DNA from: Lentzea pudingi
Lineage (GTDB): Bacteria > Actinomycetota > Actinomycetes > Mycobacteriales > Pseudonocardiaceae
Length of the DNA stretch: 64,000 bases
NCBI RefSeq assembly: GCF_014646255.1
Contig: NZ_BMNC01000006.1
Span: forward strand, 203,501-267,500
Reading direction: 5' to 3'
Numbering within the stretch: position 1 is the stretch's first letter; each line of letters begins with the position of its first letter. Both the position numbers and the translations under genes were made by a program. This document shows, piece after piece, positions 25,055 through 34,891 of the stretch. The notes beneath the pieces are model-generated. The model was not told the origin of the DNA. It saw nothing but the letters and a program-made list of their open reading frames with translations, and ran no database searches.

Positions 25055-25084
25055 GGGGCGTTCGCCATGAACGGCGAACGCCCC
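25055..25084. terminator. Bidirectional hairpin terminator
   Basis: A perfect 12-base stem (GGGGCGTTCGCC, 25055-25066, with 25073-25084) and a 6-base loop lie between the convergent deacetylase and UDP-sugar dehydrogenase genes. Confidence 0.85.
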
Positions 25085-25104
25085 CGAAGACAGTCTCAAA
25101 AGGA

Positions 25105-26400
25105 CTATCGACCCAGCGACGTGCAAGTCAGGCCCGCACGGCGGATGACGTCCGGGTCCAGCAGGTTGCGCGTGTCGACGACGACGGGCTGCCGCACGGT
25201 CTCCGCCAGGCGTGCCCAGTCGAGCGAGCGGAACTCCGGCCACTCGGTCAGCACGACGAGGGCGTCGACGTCCTTCGCGGCCTGGTACGGATCGTCCACA
25301 ACGGACACCGGACCGAGGTCGGTGCCGCCGGTCAGCGCCGGGTCGTACCCGACGAGCTCCGCGCCCGCCTGCTTGAGCAACGCCGCCACGGCCAGGGCCG
25401 GCGAGTCGCGCAGGTCGTCGGTGCCCGCCTTGAACGTCAGGCCCAGCAAGCCCAGGCGCACGTGCGACAGCGAGCCGCCACGCTTGCCGGTGACGGCCAG
25501 GCGGACCTTCTCGACCATCCGCTGGCGCTGGCGCTCGTTGGTGTCGATCGTGGCACGCAGCAGGCGAAACTCGAAGTCGGCGGCGTCGGCGACCTGGAGC
25601 ATCGCGTGCGTGTCCTTGGGCAGGCACGAACCACCCCAGCCGGGGCCGGGGTTCAGGAACGCCTGGCCGATGCGCTTGTCGTAGCCCATGCCCTCGGTGA
25701 CGTCGGTGATGTTCGCACCGAGGCGCTCGCACAACTCAGCCACGGCGTTCACATAAGACAGCTTCATCGCCAGGAAGCAGTTCGCCGCGTACTTGACCAT
25801 CTCGGCGGAGGCCGCGTCGGTCAGCACCGTGGGCGCACCCAACCGAGCATAGAGCGCCGCGACGCGTTCGGCGGCGTCCTGCTGGTCACAGCCGACGACG
25901 ATGCGGTCCGGGTTCAGGAAGTCGTGCACGGCCGAGCCCTCGCGCAGGAACTCGGGGTTCGAGACGACGGCGACGTCGTCGCGGCGCAGCAGTTCGGCGG
26001 TGCGGATCGAGGTCCCGACCGGCACGGTCGACTTGTTCACGATCACGGTGCCGGACGGCAGCAGGTCGCGCGTCTCGTCCACAACGGACTCGACGGCGGC
26101 GAGGTCCGCGATGCCGCCGACGCCCATCGGCGTGGGCACGCACAGGAACACGACCTCGGCGTCGGCCACCGCGGCCGACGCGCCCAGCACGAACGACAGG
26201 CGACCGGAGGCCAAACCCTCGGCGACCAGTTCGGCCAGGCGCGGTTCGAGGATGTCGACCTCACCGCGCGAAAGCCGCTCGATCTTCGAGGCGTCGACGT
26301 CCGCGCACACCACGCGGTGGCCCAGCGAGGCGAGGCAGGCACCGGTGGTCAGACCGACGTAGCCGGTGCCGACGACAGCGATCCTTCTGACGAACATCAT
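25105..26400 (-). CDS. UDP-glucose/UDP-GlcNAc 6-dehydrogenase family protein
   Basis: A 431-residue NAD-dependent nucleotide-sugar dehydrogenase that oxidises a C6 alcohol to a carboxylate in two steps. The Rossmann motif 'AVVGTGYVGLTTGACL' and the catalytic Cys in 'GPGWGGSCLPKDTH' are intact. UDP-glucose is the commonest substrate; in view of the WbpE/WbpD-like genes at 45.8-47.4 kb, UDP-GlcNAc is an alternative. ATG 26400 overlaps the glycosyltransferase stop by 4 bases, so the two are coupled. Confidence 0.9.
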   Translation of the reverse strand: MMFVRRIAVVGTGYVGLTTGACLASLGHRVVCADVDASKIERLSRGEVDILEPRLAELVAEGLASGRLSFVLGASAAVADAEVVFLCVPTPMGVGGIADLAAVESVVDETRDLLPSGTVIVNKSTVPVGTSIRTAELLRRDDVAVVSNPEFLREGSAVHDFLNPDRIVVGCDQQDAAERVAALYARLGAPTVLTDAASAEMVKYAANCFLAMKLSYVNAVAELCERLGANITDVTEGMGYDKRIGQAFLNPGPGWGGSCLPKDTHAMLQVADAADFEFRLLRATIDTNERQRQRMVEKVRLAVTGKRGGSLSHVRLGLLGLTFKAGTDDLRDSPALAVAALLKQAGAELVGYDPALTGGTDLGPVSVVDDPYQAAKDVDALVVLTEWPEFRSLDWARLAETVRQPVVVDTRNLLDPDVIRRAGLTCTSLGR

Positions 26401-27728
26401 TCTCCCGTTCGGGTCACGGCGAACGCGCGGAGCACGGCGTCGTCGCTCACGTCGATCATCTTGTTGCCCCACTGGTCGGTCCCGGCGCCGAGCTCTGGCC
26501 GGCCGTCGGGGAACGGGCCGCGCGAGGCGAAGCCGGTCAGCCCGTCGAACACCGCCACGTAGTTCTCGGCCTGCGGGCGCCAGTCGAGCACCGCCTCGCA
26601 GCGGCGGCGGCCCTCGAAGCCGAGGCGCGCACGGCGTTCCGCGTCGTCGAGCAGGTCGAGCAACGACGTGGCGAACGCCTCGACGTCACCCGGCTCGACG
26701 AGCACGGCGCACTCGCCGGCGGACACCACGGTCTCCTGCAACCGGTAGGTGACGACCGGCAGCGCGTAGGCCATGTACTCCATGGTCTTGTTCATAGTGG
26801 ACACGTCGTTCAAAGGCGACAACGGATCCGGGCCCAGTCCGACCGACGAGGTCGACAGGTAACGGGTGATCTGTTCGGGCCCAACCCGTCCGGTGAACTC
26901 CACGTACGGATCGAGTCCCCAGGCCGTGGCCTGCTTCTTCAGGTCCTCGAGGCAGTCGCCGAACCCCAGCAGCGCGAACCGGACGTCGGTGCGGCCGCGG
27001 TCGAAAACAACTCTCCGAGCCACTTCGAGGACCCCGTCGACGCCGTCCTGCGGTCCCATGATTCCGAGATAGGCCACCAGGTGTTTGCCGCCGCGTCGGA
27101 GTTCGTCCACGCCCTCGACAGGCCGCATCACGGTGGTGTCCGGGCCGGAGCGCACGACGGTGGTGTGCTCGGGCGGCACGTTTCCGCGCGTCCACGCGAT
27201 CTTCTGGTACGAGGTGTTGGTCGACGTCACCCGGTCGGCCGTGCGGAACGTCCTGCGCTCCAGCCACTTCAGGATCCGGTACTGCAGCTTGCCCGCGACG
27301 CCCTTCGGCTCGCCGAAACGGGACAGGAAGACCTCGGGGTTCAGGTCGTGGTGGTCGAAGACGAACTTCACGCCGCCCAGACGCCACAGCAGAGCCAACG
27401 CCCAGTACGTGTCCGGCGGGTTGCACGCCTGCATGACGTCGAACCGCCTGCGGGCCCGCACCTTCACGCTCAGCAACGCCGTGCGCACCCAGCAGTACAG
27501 GAACTCCCACGCGTAGCCCAGCGCGCCCTCGGCCTGGGGCGGCGGAGCGTACTTGTAGATATGCACTCCGTCGAGGAGCTGGTAGGCGGGATCACCCGGA
27601 CCCTTGGGGCAGATCACCGAAACCTCGTACCCGGCGTTGGTCAGGGCGCGGCACTCAAGCCACACCCGGCGGTCCAGCGGCACGGGGAGGTTCTGCACGA
27701 TGATCAACACGTGAGGCGATGACGTCAC
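26397..27728 (-). CDS. GT4-type glycosyltransferase
   Basis: A 443-residue GT-B fold glycosyltransferase. The N-terminal domain starts 'IIVQNLPVPLDRRVWLEC', and the C-terminal nucleotide-sugar domain contains 'VAYLGIMGPQDGVDGVLEV' and 'NKTMEYMAYALPVV'. It resembles cytosolic sugar transferases that extend lipid-linked polysaccharide repeats. It is coupled to the UDP-sugar dehydrogenase (4-base overlap), suggesting that it may use a uronic acid donor. A 111-base divergent promoter region separates it from the GT2/GT-B fusion gene. Confidence 0.88.
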   Translation of the reverse strand: MTSSPHVLIIVQNLPVPLDRRVWLECRALTNAGYEVSVICPKGPGDPAYQLLDGVHIYKYAPPPQAEGALGYAWEFLYCWVRTALLSVKVRARRRFDVMQACNPPDTYWALALLWRLGGVKFVFDHHDLNPEVFLSRFGEPKGVAGKLQYRILKWLERRTFRTADRVTSTNTSYQKIAWTRGNVPPEHTTVVRSGPDTTVMRPVEGVDELRRGGKHLVAYLGIMGPQDGVDGVLEVARRVVFDRGRTDVRFALLGFGDCLEDLKKQATAWGLDPYVEFTGRVGPEQITRYLSTSSVGLGPDPLSPLNDVSTMNKTMEYMAYALPVVTYRLQETVVSAGECAVLVEPGDVEAFATSLLDLLDDAERRARLGFEGRRRCEAVLDWRPQAENYVAVFDGLTGFASRGPFPDGRPELGAGTDQWGNKMIDVSDDAVLRAFAVTRTGE

Positions 27729-27839
27729 GCTCTGGTTCTCGTTTCAGAGGGCAAAACGGTTACACCTGAGCTCGATCTCGTAACGGAGGTTGCAAAGCGC
27801 TCGATGTAGGCGCAGAGGCCCGAAAAGCGAGGAGCGGTT

Positions 27840-29840
27840 GTGGAGCGGTCACCTGTCGCGGTGGTCATCGTCACTTACCAGAGCGAACAGGTCATCGCCG
27901 GATGCCTGGACTCGTTGCCGGACGACGTGAAAGTGGTCGTCGTCGACAACGCCTCGACGGACGGCACTGTGGCGGCCGCCACTCGACCCGGCGTGGAAAT
28001 TCTGCGCAGCCCGGTCAACGGCGGATACGCCGCCGGTGTGAATTCGGGCATCAAAGCGGCGGAAGGACACGACGTCCTGATCCTGAACGCCGACATCCGG
28101 TTGCACCCAGGAGCCGTGGAATCACTCCGCGCCGCGAACAAGCCGATCGTCGTTCCCAAGCTCGTGGACGAATCCGGCGCGCTCTCCTTCTCGCTGCGCC
28201 GCACACCGACGGCGGTCAAAGCCCTTGCCGAAGCCCTCATCGGTGGCGGCCGCGCCGGGACCATCGGCCTCGGCGAGACCGTCACGGACGCGAAGGCCTA
28301 CCAGGGAGCGCACGCCGCCGACTGGGCGACGGGCTGCGCGTGGCTGGTCCAGCGCGAGGTCATCGAGAAGCACGGCCTTTTGGACGAACGGTACTTCCTC
28401 TATTCGGAGGAGACCGAGTACATGCTCAAAGCAGGCGGCGTCTGGTTCGAGCCGCGCGCCGTCGTCACGCACATCGGCGGCGAGGTCTCCACGAACGCGC
28501 GCCTCTGGTCGATGCTCACCTCGAACAAGGTCCGCCTGCACCGCGAGCTGCACGGACGGTTCGCCGCCGTGCTCATGTGGCTCGCCATGGTCGTGAACGA
28601 AGGGCTTCGCGCGCGCTCGCCGAAGCACCGCACCGCGTTGAAGGGGCTTTTCCGCATGCGCCGCTGGCCGGAGGAAGTGGCGTCGGAGGGACCGAGCTAC
28701 CTGTGCTTCTCCGCGCAGGACTGGTGGTACCACAACCGCGCCCACTCGGACTTCCAGCTGCTGCGCCGCGTCGCGAAGCACCGCAAGGTGTTGCTGGTCA
28801 ACAGCATCGGTCTGCGAATGCCGTCGCCCGGCAAGAGCACGCAGTTCCTGCGCCGCATCTTCCGCAAGGCGATGAGCGTCGCGAAGCTGGTGCGCCAGCC
28901 GATCGAGGACACGCCGAACTTCTACGTGATGACGCCCGCTCCCCTGCCGTTCTACGGCAAGCCGTGGCTGCGCAAGCTGAACTCGGTCCTCGTCAGGACC
29001 CAGGTCCGCGCGGTCTGCTTCTTCCTGCGGATGGGCACGCCCGTCGTCGTCGCGACGATCCCCACCGCGTGGGACGTCGTGGAGCCCATGAAGACCAAGG
29101 GCCTGATCTTCAACCGCTCCGACCGGCACTCGGCGTTCCCCGAGGCCGACCAGGGCGTCATCGCGGGCCTGGAGAACCAGCTGCTGTCCAATTCGGACAC
29201 CGTGCTCTACGTCTCCAGGGCTCTCCAGGAGGAGGAGTCCGCGCTCACCGGTGACCGGGCGCACTTCCTCGACCACGGCGTCGACGTCGACCACTTCACC
29301 CGCCGCACCGAACTGCCGGCGGACATCGCGAGCATCCCGGGCCCGCGCATCGGGTTCTTCGGCAGTCTCGACGACTACCTCGTGAACTTCGACCTGATCG
29401 AGAAGGTCGCGCAGGAGTTCCCCGAGGCGAGCGTCGTGCTGATCGGTGACGCCACCTGCTCGATGGAGCGCTACGACTCCTACCCCAACGTGCACTGGCT
29501 CGACTTCCGCTCCTACGACCAGATCCCCGGCTACGGCAGCGGCTTCGACGTCGCGCTGATGCCGTGGCTGGACAACGACTGGATCAAGCACGCGAACCCG
29601 ATCAAGATGAAGGAGTACCTGGCCCTGGGTCTGGCCGTCGTCTCGACGGACTTCCCCGAGGTCGAGCGGTACGGCGACGTCATCCGGATCGCGAAGGGCG
29701 AGGCCGACTTCATCGACCAGATCCGGCTCACCCTCAAGGACGGCGGCCTGAAGACCCCGGCCGAACGCCGCAACGCCGTGCTGGCCTCCTCCTGGGACTC
29801 CCGCGCCCGTGAGCTCATGCAGATCGCGGAGGACCGCTGA
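27840..29840 (+). CDS. Bifunctional glycosyltransferase: GT2 fused to GT-B
   Basis: A 666-residue fusion. The N-terminal part (about 1-270) is a GT2 GT-A domain: 'VVIVTYQSEQVIAGCLDSL', the DxD-like 'LILNADIRLHPGAVESL' and 'RYFLYSEETEYMLKAGG', close to rhamnosyltransferase-like proteins. The C-terminal part (about 285-660) is a GT-B domain of the kind seen in glycosyltransferase family 1, with 'RIGFFGSLDDYLVNFDLIEK' and 'PIKMKEYLALGLAVVSTD'. It probably adds two sugars in sequence. GTG 27840 follows GAGGAGC; the asparagine synthetase-like gene begins one base after its stop. Confidence 0.88.
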   Translation: MERSPVAVVIVTYQSEQVIAGCLDSLPDDVKVVVVDNASTDGTVAAATRPGVEILRSPVNGGYAAGVNSGIKAAEGHDVLILNADIRLHPGAVESLRAANKPIVVPKLVDESGALSFSLRRTPTAVKALAEALIGGGRAGTIGLGETVTDAKAYQGAHAADWATGCAWLVQREVIEKHGLLDERYFLYSEETEYMLKAGGVWFEPRAVVTHIGGEVSTNARLWSMLTSNKVRLHRELHGRFAAVLMWLAMVVNEGLRARSPKHRTALKGLFRMRRWPEEVASEGPSYLCFSAQDWWYHNRAHSDFQLLRRVAKHRKVLLVNSIGLRMPSPGKSTQFLRRIFRKAMSVAKLVRQPIEDTPNFYVMTPAPLPFYGKPWLRKLNSVLVRTQVRAVCFFLRMGTPVVVATIPTAWDVVEPMKTKGLIFNRSDRHSAFPEADQGVIAGLENQLLSNSDTVLYVSRALQEEESALTGDRAHFLDHGVDVDHFTRRTELPADIASIPGPRIGFFGSLDDYLVNFDLIEKVAQEFPEASVVLIGDATCSMERYDSYPNVHWLDFRSYDQIPGYGSGFDVALMPWLDNDWIKHANPIKMKEYLALGLAVVSTDFPEVERYGDVIRIAKGEADFIDQIRLTLKDGGLKTPAERRNAVLASSWDSRARELMQIAEDR

Positions 29841-29841
29841 C

Positions 29842-31665
29842 ATGTGCGGCATCGCAGGCATCAGGCGGTTCGACGGCGCCCCCGTCTCGCGCGAGCTGCT
29901 CGCCGAGATGGCGAAGCGGCTGCACCACCGCGGCCCCGACGACAGCGGGTTCTGGACCGGCGGCTCGATCGGCTTCGCGCACACCCGGCTGTCGATCATC
30001 GACCTCGCCGGGTCGCCGCAGCCGATGGCGGGCGCGTCCGGCACGACCACGATCGCGTTCAACGGCGAGATCCTGAACTACCGGCAGCTGCGCACCGACC
30101 TCGCGTACCCGTTCCGCACGAACGGCGACACCGAGGTCCTGCTGGCGCTCTACGAACAGCACGGGCCGAAGGCCGTCGAGAAGCTGCGCGGCCAGTTCGC
30201 GTACGCCCTCCACGACGAGCACACCGGCGAGACGCACCTGTTCCGCGACCGCCTGGGCATCCTGCCGCTCTACTACTACGTGGACGCCACCCAGTTCGCG
30301 TTCGCGTCCGAGATCAAGGCGTTGCTGCCGGCGATCGGCGCGGCCGAGGTCGACCAGGAGTCGCTGCACGACTACCTCGCGCACCGATCCGTTCCGGCGC
30401 CGTACACGCTGGTCAGAGGCGTCCGCAAGGTGCCGCAGGGCCACCACCTGGTCGTGACGGCCAAGGGTGAGGTGCGGACCGAGGCGTACTGGGAGCTGCC
30501 GCGCGAGTCGGAGATCCGCCAGGTCACGCCCGAGGAGGCGGTGCGGCTCGTGGACGAGGCCCTCACGGCCTCTGTGCGCGACGCTCTGGTCGCGGACGTG
30601 CCGGTCGGCGCCTACCTGTCCGGCGGCGTGGACTCGTCGCTGATCACGGCTCTGGTGGCGCGGGAACGCGGTGACGCCGAGCTGCACACGTTCTCCGCGG
30701 GCTTCGGCGACCCGCGCGTGGATGAGATCCACCACGCCGAGAAGGTCGCGAAGCTGGTCGGCAGCCGCCACCACAACGTGATCGTCACGGCCGACGACTT
30801 CCGCGACAGCTGGGCCAAGCTCTCCTGGCACCGCGACGCGCCGCTGTCCGAACCCGCCGACGTGGCCGTGTTCCGCCTCGCCGAACTGGCCCGCAGGGAC
30901 GTGAAGGTCGTGCTGTCCGGCGAGGGCAGCGACGAGCTCTTCGGCGGCTACCCCAAGTACCGCTTCGCGCAGGCCACCCGCCTCGCCGGGTTCGCGCCCT
31001 CCGCCGCGCTGAAGCGGCTGGAGAAGGCGCTGCCGGCGTCCAAGGCACGCCTGGGTGTCGCTCTGCGCGCCATCTCCGAGCCCTCCTACGCCGAACGCAT
31101 GCGCGGCTGGTTCGCGCCGTTCACGGTGTCCGAACGGGCAACGCTGCTCGGCGGCCCGGCGAGCAGGTCCGTCCTGGCCCCGTACGAGAACGGCCGCGGG
31201 GACGCGTTGAGGCGCATGCTCTACGCCGACTCGCACACCTGGCTCGCCGACAACCTCCTCGAACGCGGCGACCGCATGTCGATGGCCGCGTCGCTGGAGC
31301 TGCGGCCGCCGTTCCTCGACCACCGCGTGGCCGAGCTGGCGTTCTCGTTGCCCAGCAACGTGAAGGTGCGCGGCGGCACGACCAAGTGGGTCGTGAAGGA
31401 GGTCGCGCGCCAGCACCTGCCGGCCGACATCGTCGACCGGCCGAAGTCCGGCTTCAAGGTGCCGCTCGACGCCTGGTTCCGCGACGGCCTGCGGGACATG
31501 GCGTACGACCTGCTGACCGGGCCCACGTCGTTCGTGGGCAAGACCTTCGACCGGGCCGCGGTGCGCTCGTTGCTCGACGACCACGACTCCGGTGACCGCA
31601 ACGAGCAGCCGCGCATCTGGACGCTGCTGTCCCTAGAGGTGTGGCACCAAACGCTCAGCTGGTAG
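29842..31665 (+). CDS. AsnB-type glutamine amidotransferase
   Basis: A 607-residue asparagine synthetase (glutamine-hydrolysing) homologue. The N-terminal nucleophile is Cys2 ('MCGIAGIRRFDG'), with 'RLSIIDL' and 'FNGEILNYRQLR' in the glutaminase domain. The ATP-pyrophosphatase loop is 'YLSGGVDSSLI' (about residue 256) and 'SGEGSDELFGGYPKY' follows. In polysaccharide loci such enzymes amidate uronic acid carboxylates (for example WbpS of Pseudomonas), a better fit here than housekeeping asparagine synthesis; that choice is inference. It lies one base downstream of the GT fusion gene. Confidence 0.88.
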   Translation: MCGIAGIRRFDGAPVSRELLAEMAKRLHHRGPDDSGFWTGGSIGFAHTRLSIIDLAGSPQPMAGASGTTTIAFNGEILNYRQLRTDLAYPFRTNGDTEVLLALYEQHGPKAVEKLRGQFAYALHDEHTGETHLFRDRLGILPLYYYVDATQFAFASEIKALLPAIGAAEVDQESLHDYLAHRSVPAPYTLVRGVRKVPQGHHLVVTAKGEVRTEAYWELPRESEIRQVTPEEAVRLVDEALTASVRDALVADVPVGAYLSGGVDSSLITALVARERGDAELHTFSAGFGDPRVDEIHHAEKVAKLVGSRHHNVIVTADDFRDSWAKLSWHRDAPLSEPADVAVFRLAELARRDVKVVLSGEGSDELFGGYPKYRFAQATRLAGFAPSAALKRLEKALPASKARLGVALRAISEPSYAERMRGWFAPFTVSERATLLGGPASRSVLAPYENGRGDALRRMLYADSHTWLADNLLERGDRMSMAASLELRPPFLDHRVAELAFSLPSNVKVRGGTTKWVVKEVARQHLPADIVDRPKSGFKVPLDAWFRDGLRDMAYDLLTGPTSFVGKTFDRAAVRSLLDDHDSGDRNEQPRIWTLLSLEVWHQTLSW

Positions 31666-31713
31666 GACGGTCCATGAACAGGGATTTCATCGCCGGGGCG
31701 GGTGGGTGAGCCG

Positions 31714-32940
31714 ATGTACGTCGCCTCCTCCCGTCCGCCCAAGACCGACTTCCGCAAACGGTTGCCGGGCACCGTGTTCGCGCTCGGCACGGTCAGCCTG
31801 CTGACCGACGTCTCCGCCGAGATGATCACCGCGTTCCTCCCGGTGTACCTGCTGTTCACGCTGAACCTGGGCTACGCGCAGTTCGGCCTGCTCGACGGCA
31901 TCTACACCGGTGCCACGGCGGTGCTGCGGCTGGTCGGTGGAGGTGTGTCGGACAAGTTCCGCAAGCCCAAGGCCGTCGCGGCCGCCGGCTACGGGCTCTC
32001 GGCCGCCACCAAGGTCTTCTTCCCGCTGGTCGGCGCGTCCCCGTTCGGCATCGGCGCGCTGATGGCGGCGGACCGTGCGGGCAAGGGCATCCGGACCGCT
32101 CCCCGTGACGCGATGATCTCCCTGGCCACGCCGGAGGACCGCCTCGGCGCGGCGTTCGGCGTGCACCGCAGCATGGACACGGTCGGCGCGCTGCTGGGCC
32201 CGCTCATCACGTTCCTGCTGCTCGTCCAGATCGGGACGGTGCCGGGGCCGATCTTCGCGGTGTCGGCGGCGTTCGCGGTCATCGGGTTGATCGTGCTCAT
32301 CGGATTCGTGCGGGAGCCGAAGACCGACGAGAAGCCGAAGGGACCGCGGCCGTCGTTCCGGGCCGGGCTGAACCTGCTCACGGACAAGCACTTCCGCCGG
32401 ACCACCCTCTCCGCGGGCATGCTGGGCCTCGCGACCGTGTCGGACGCGTTCGTCTACGTGCTGGTGCAGAAGGCCACGAACATCTCGCCCGGCTACCTGC
32501 CGCTGCTGCCGCTGGGCACGGCGATCGTGTTCCTCGCCGCCGCCGCGCCGCTCGGCAAGCTGTCGGACAAGGTCGGCCGCTGGCGGATGTTCCTCACCGG
32601 CCACGGGTTGTTGCTGGGCGTGTACGCGCTGCTGTTCATCCCCGAGGGCGGGATGGGCGTGGCGATCGCGGCGCTCCTGCTGCACGGCCTGTTCTACGCG
32701 GCCACGGACGGCGTGCTGTCGGCCAAGGTGAGCGAGACGGCGCCCGAGTCGTTGCGGGCCAGCGGCTTGTCGGTCGTGCAGACTGGTCAGGCGCTCGGGC
32801 GTCTCGTTTCGTCGGTCGCCTTTGGACTGTTGCTGCAGTTCTCGAGCTTCGGAACGAGCATCACGGTGGCGCTGGCAGCACTCACCGTGACCCTCATCAT
32901 CGCTTACGGACTCAACCGCGAGCAGCCAGTTTCTGCTTGA
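31714..32940 (+). CDS. MFS transporter
   Basis: A roughly 408-residue major facilitator with 12 predicted membrane helices. The MFS loop motif 'GGGVSDKFRKPKAVAAAGYG' is seen after the second helix, and its half repeat 'PLGKLSDKVGRWRMF' in the second half. It probably exports a small molecule or sugar; the substrate is unknown. ATG 31714 ('MYVASSRPPK') is chosen, with GTG 31702 as alternative. The gene follows the AsnB-like gene and overlaps the convergent glycosyltransferase gene by 29 bases. Confidence 0.85.
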   Translation: MYVASSRPPKTDFRKRLPGTVFALGTVSLLTDVSAEMITAFLPVYLLFTLNLGYAQFGLLDGIYTGATAVLRLVGGGVSDKFRKPKAVAAAGYGLSAATKVFFPLVGASPFGIGALMAADRAGKGIRTAPRDAMISLATPEDRLGAAFGVHRSMDTVGALLGPLITFLLLVQIGTVPGPIFAVSAAFAVIGLIVLIGFVREPKTDEKPKGPRPSFRAGLNLLTDKHFRRTTLSAGMLGLATVSDAFVYVLVQKATNISPGYLPLLPLGTAIVFLAAAAPLGKLSDKVGRWRMFLTGHGLLLGVYALLFIPEGGMGVAIAALLLHGLFYAATDGVLSAKVSETAPESLRASGLSVVQTGQALGRLVSSVAFGLLLQFSSFGTSITVALAALTVTLIIAYGLNREQPVSA

Positions 32941-33757
32941 TCTTCTCGAAGCCGCCCTTGCCGAGGACCTTCATGGCCGCGTTCTTCGCGGCCACCCGGC
33001 CGGAGTCGCGCAGGAACCGGACCGGCTGGTCCACGAGCCGGTCCTGGGCCACTGCGAGGGACCTGGGCGCCGCCACGTCGTCCAGCGAGTCGCCGAACGC
33101 CGCCCGGTAGGCCTCGGGCGACACGAGACGGCCGCGTGTGCGGTTCGACACGTTGCCGCCGTGCACGACCTGCAGCCAGCCCGGCGCGCCGCCCAGTTCC
33201 ACGACCGGGAAGTGCAGGTGCATGTGGTTGTGCCAGTGCGCCCAGCACGTCACCGGCTCGTCCCAGCTCTCGCGGACCGAGACGAACGCGTTGTGCCGGT
33301 CGACCCGGTGGTAGAGCCCGCCCGGCGACTTGATCAGGCCGTTGACCAGGTAGTACGCCGCCGTGGTGGTGGGGCGGGGAGCCGCGCAGAGGCGTTCTAC
33401 GAAATCGACCGCGAGGCCGTCGTCGTTGTCGAGGTTCGTGGTGATGAGCTCGGAACCGGTCTCGGTGAAAAGCGACCGGATGTCCGATCTCAGTTCTTCG
33501 CGCGAGACTTCCGGACGGTAAACGGGCGTGTACGCGTCACCGTGTGAGGCGATTTTGTCCTTGAGCCATTGCGGTGATTCGGGGTCGAAATAGATGAGCC
33601 AACGCGTCCGTTTGTCCGTTTGGGCCACGACCGATGGCAGGCAGTAGCGTTCGAACAGCGCAACGCGTTCGGTCAGCCATCCTTCCTTTGCCCGGACGTA
33701 ACTCTCCGCGCCCTTCGAAGGCAGGTTGAAGCGCGTCAGGATGACGTGGTCGGCCAT
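32912..33757 (-). CDS. Putative rhamnosyltransferase (PF11316-like)
   Basis: A 281-residue protein with the family-like start 'MADHVILTRFNLPSKGAES', then 'LTERVALFERYCLPSVVAQT', 'WLIYFDPESPQWLKDKI' and the acidic motif 'TTNLDNDDGLAVDFVE', which probably holds the metal-binding DxD. This pattern matches the putative rhamnosyltransferase family of GT-A fold. ATG 33757 starts it, divergent from a GT2 gene 63 bases away. It is likely to add a deoxyhexose to the repeat unit; donor identity is inference. Confidence 0.75.
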   Translation of the reverse strand: MADHVILTRFNLPSKGAESYVRAKEGWLTERVALFERYCLPSVVAQTDKRTRWLIYFDPESPQWLKDKIASHGDAYTPVYRPEVSREELRSDIRSLFTETGSELITTNLDNDDGLAVDFVERLCAAPRPTTTAAYYLVNGLIKSPGGLYHRVDRHNAFVSVRESWDEPVTCWAHWHNHMHLHFPVVELGGAPGWLQVVHGGNVSNRTRGRLVSPEAYRAAFGDSLDDVAAPRSLAVAQDRLVDQPVRFLRDSGRVAAKNAAMKVLGKGGFEKIKQKLAARG

Positions 33758-33820
33758 GACTCCCCTTACTCCGGTCATCGCGTACATCGCCGGATGGGAC
33801 CAAAACGTTGCGGCTAACGA

Positions 33821-34891
33821 ATGCCTGCGGAGACCGATAGTGAGGTTGTGCCAACGCTTCCCACAGTGGACGTCGTGATCCCCTGTTACAACTACGCCCA
33901 CTTCCTGCCGGCCTGCGTCCGCAGCGTCCTCGACCAGCCGGGCGTGGACGTGCGGGTGCTTGTGATCGACGACACGTCGTCGGACAACACGCCTGAGGTG
34001 ATGGCCGAGCTGATGGCCGCCGACAAGCGCGTCGAGGGCTACCGGCACGAGGTGAACAAGGGGCACATCGCCACCTACAACGAGGGCCTGCTGGACTGGG
34101 CGACCGCCGACTACACGGTGTTGCTGTCCGCGGACGACCTGCTGGCGCCGGGAGCGTTGCGACGCGCGGCCGAGGTCTTCGAGCGGAACCCCGAAGTGGG
34201 CATGGTCTACGGACGTGTCGTGTACTACAGCGACCACAACGCGTTGCCGAAGGTCACCCAGCTGCCGACGAGCTCGAAGGTCTGGCGCGGCGAGGAGTGG
34301 ATCGAGAACCGCTTCCGCAGCAGCCGCAACGTGATCTCCTCGCCGGAGGTCGTGGTGCGCACGAAGGTCCAGCAGAAGGTCGGCGGCTACCGCTCGGACC
34401 TCCCCCACGCGGGTGACCTGGAGATGTGGCTGCGCATCGCCGCGGTGTCGGACATCGGCTACGTCAGCGGCAAGCCCGGCGCGTACTACCGGGTGCACGA
34501 GAACTCGATGATGCGCACGACGTTCAAGTCGGTGTTCGCCGACCTGGAGCAGCGCCGGGACGTGTTCGACCTCGTGCTGGAGCAGAACCCAGGCCTGCCC
34601 GCGCGGCTGAAGACGCTGGCGCACAAGGCGATCGCGGCGGACGCGCTCTGGCGGGCCGTGCGGCTGCACGACCGGGACCAGCTCGACGGCACCGAGAAGG
34701 AGTTGCTCGACTTCGCCCGCGAGACCTATCCGAACGTCGAAGAGCTACCGGAGCATCGCGCTCTGTTGCGACGCCAGAAGTTCAGCCCGTCTTTCCTCAG
34801 CCGCACGCAACTTTTCCTTGCGCCGCACGCCTGCAAGAGGGCGAAGTTGTGGATCGGGACGCAGCGGTGGAAGTGGCGGGGCGAGTGGTGA
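33821..34891 (+). CDS. GT2-family glycosyltransferase
   Basis: A 356-residue GT-A glycosyltransferase. The nucleotide-binding start 'VDVVIPCYNYAHFLPACV', 'VLVIDDTSSDNTPEVM' and the metal motif 'VLLSADDLLAPGALRRA' are clear, and 'HAGDLEMWLRIA' supplies the likely catalytic acid. Its stop overlaps the flippase start by 4 bases (GTGA). ATG 33821 is used; GTG 33848 would still keep all motifs. Confidence 0.88.
   Translation: MPAETDSEVVPTLPTVDVVIPCYNYAHFLPACVRSVLDQPGVDVRVLVIDDTSSDNTPEVMAELMAADKRVEGYRHEVNKGHIATYNEGLLDWATADYTVLLSADDLLAPGALRRAAEVFERNPEVGMVYGRVVYYSDHNALPKVTQLPTSSKVWRGEEWIENRFRSSRNVISSPEVVVRTKVQQKVGGYRSDLPHAGDLEMWLRIAAVSDIGYVSGKPGAYYRVHENSMMRTTFKSVFADLEQRRDVFDLVLEQNPGLPARLKTLAHKAIAADALWRAVRLHDRDQLDGTEKELLDFARETYPNVEELPEHRALLRRQKFSPSFLSRTQLFLAPHACKRAKLWIGTQRWKWRGEW

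Noticed and set aside
29842..31665. AsnB-type gene as the housekeeping asparagine synthetase
   Set aside because: It lies one base behind a glycosyltransferase fusion and in a uronic-acid polysaccharide locus, so sugar amidation is more likely. Not disproved.
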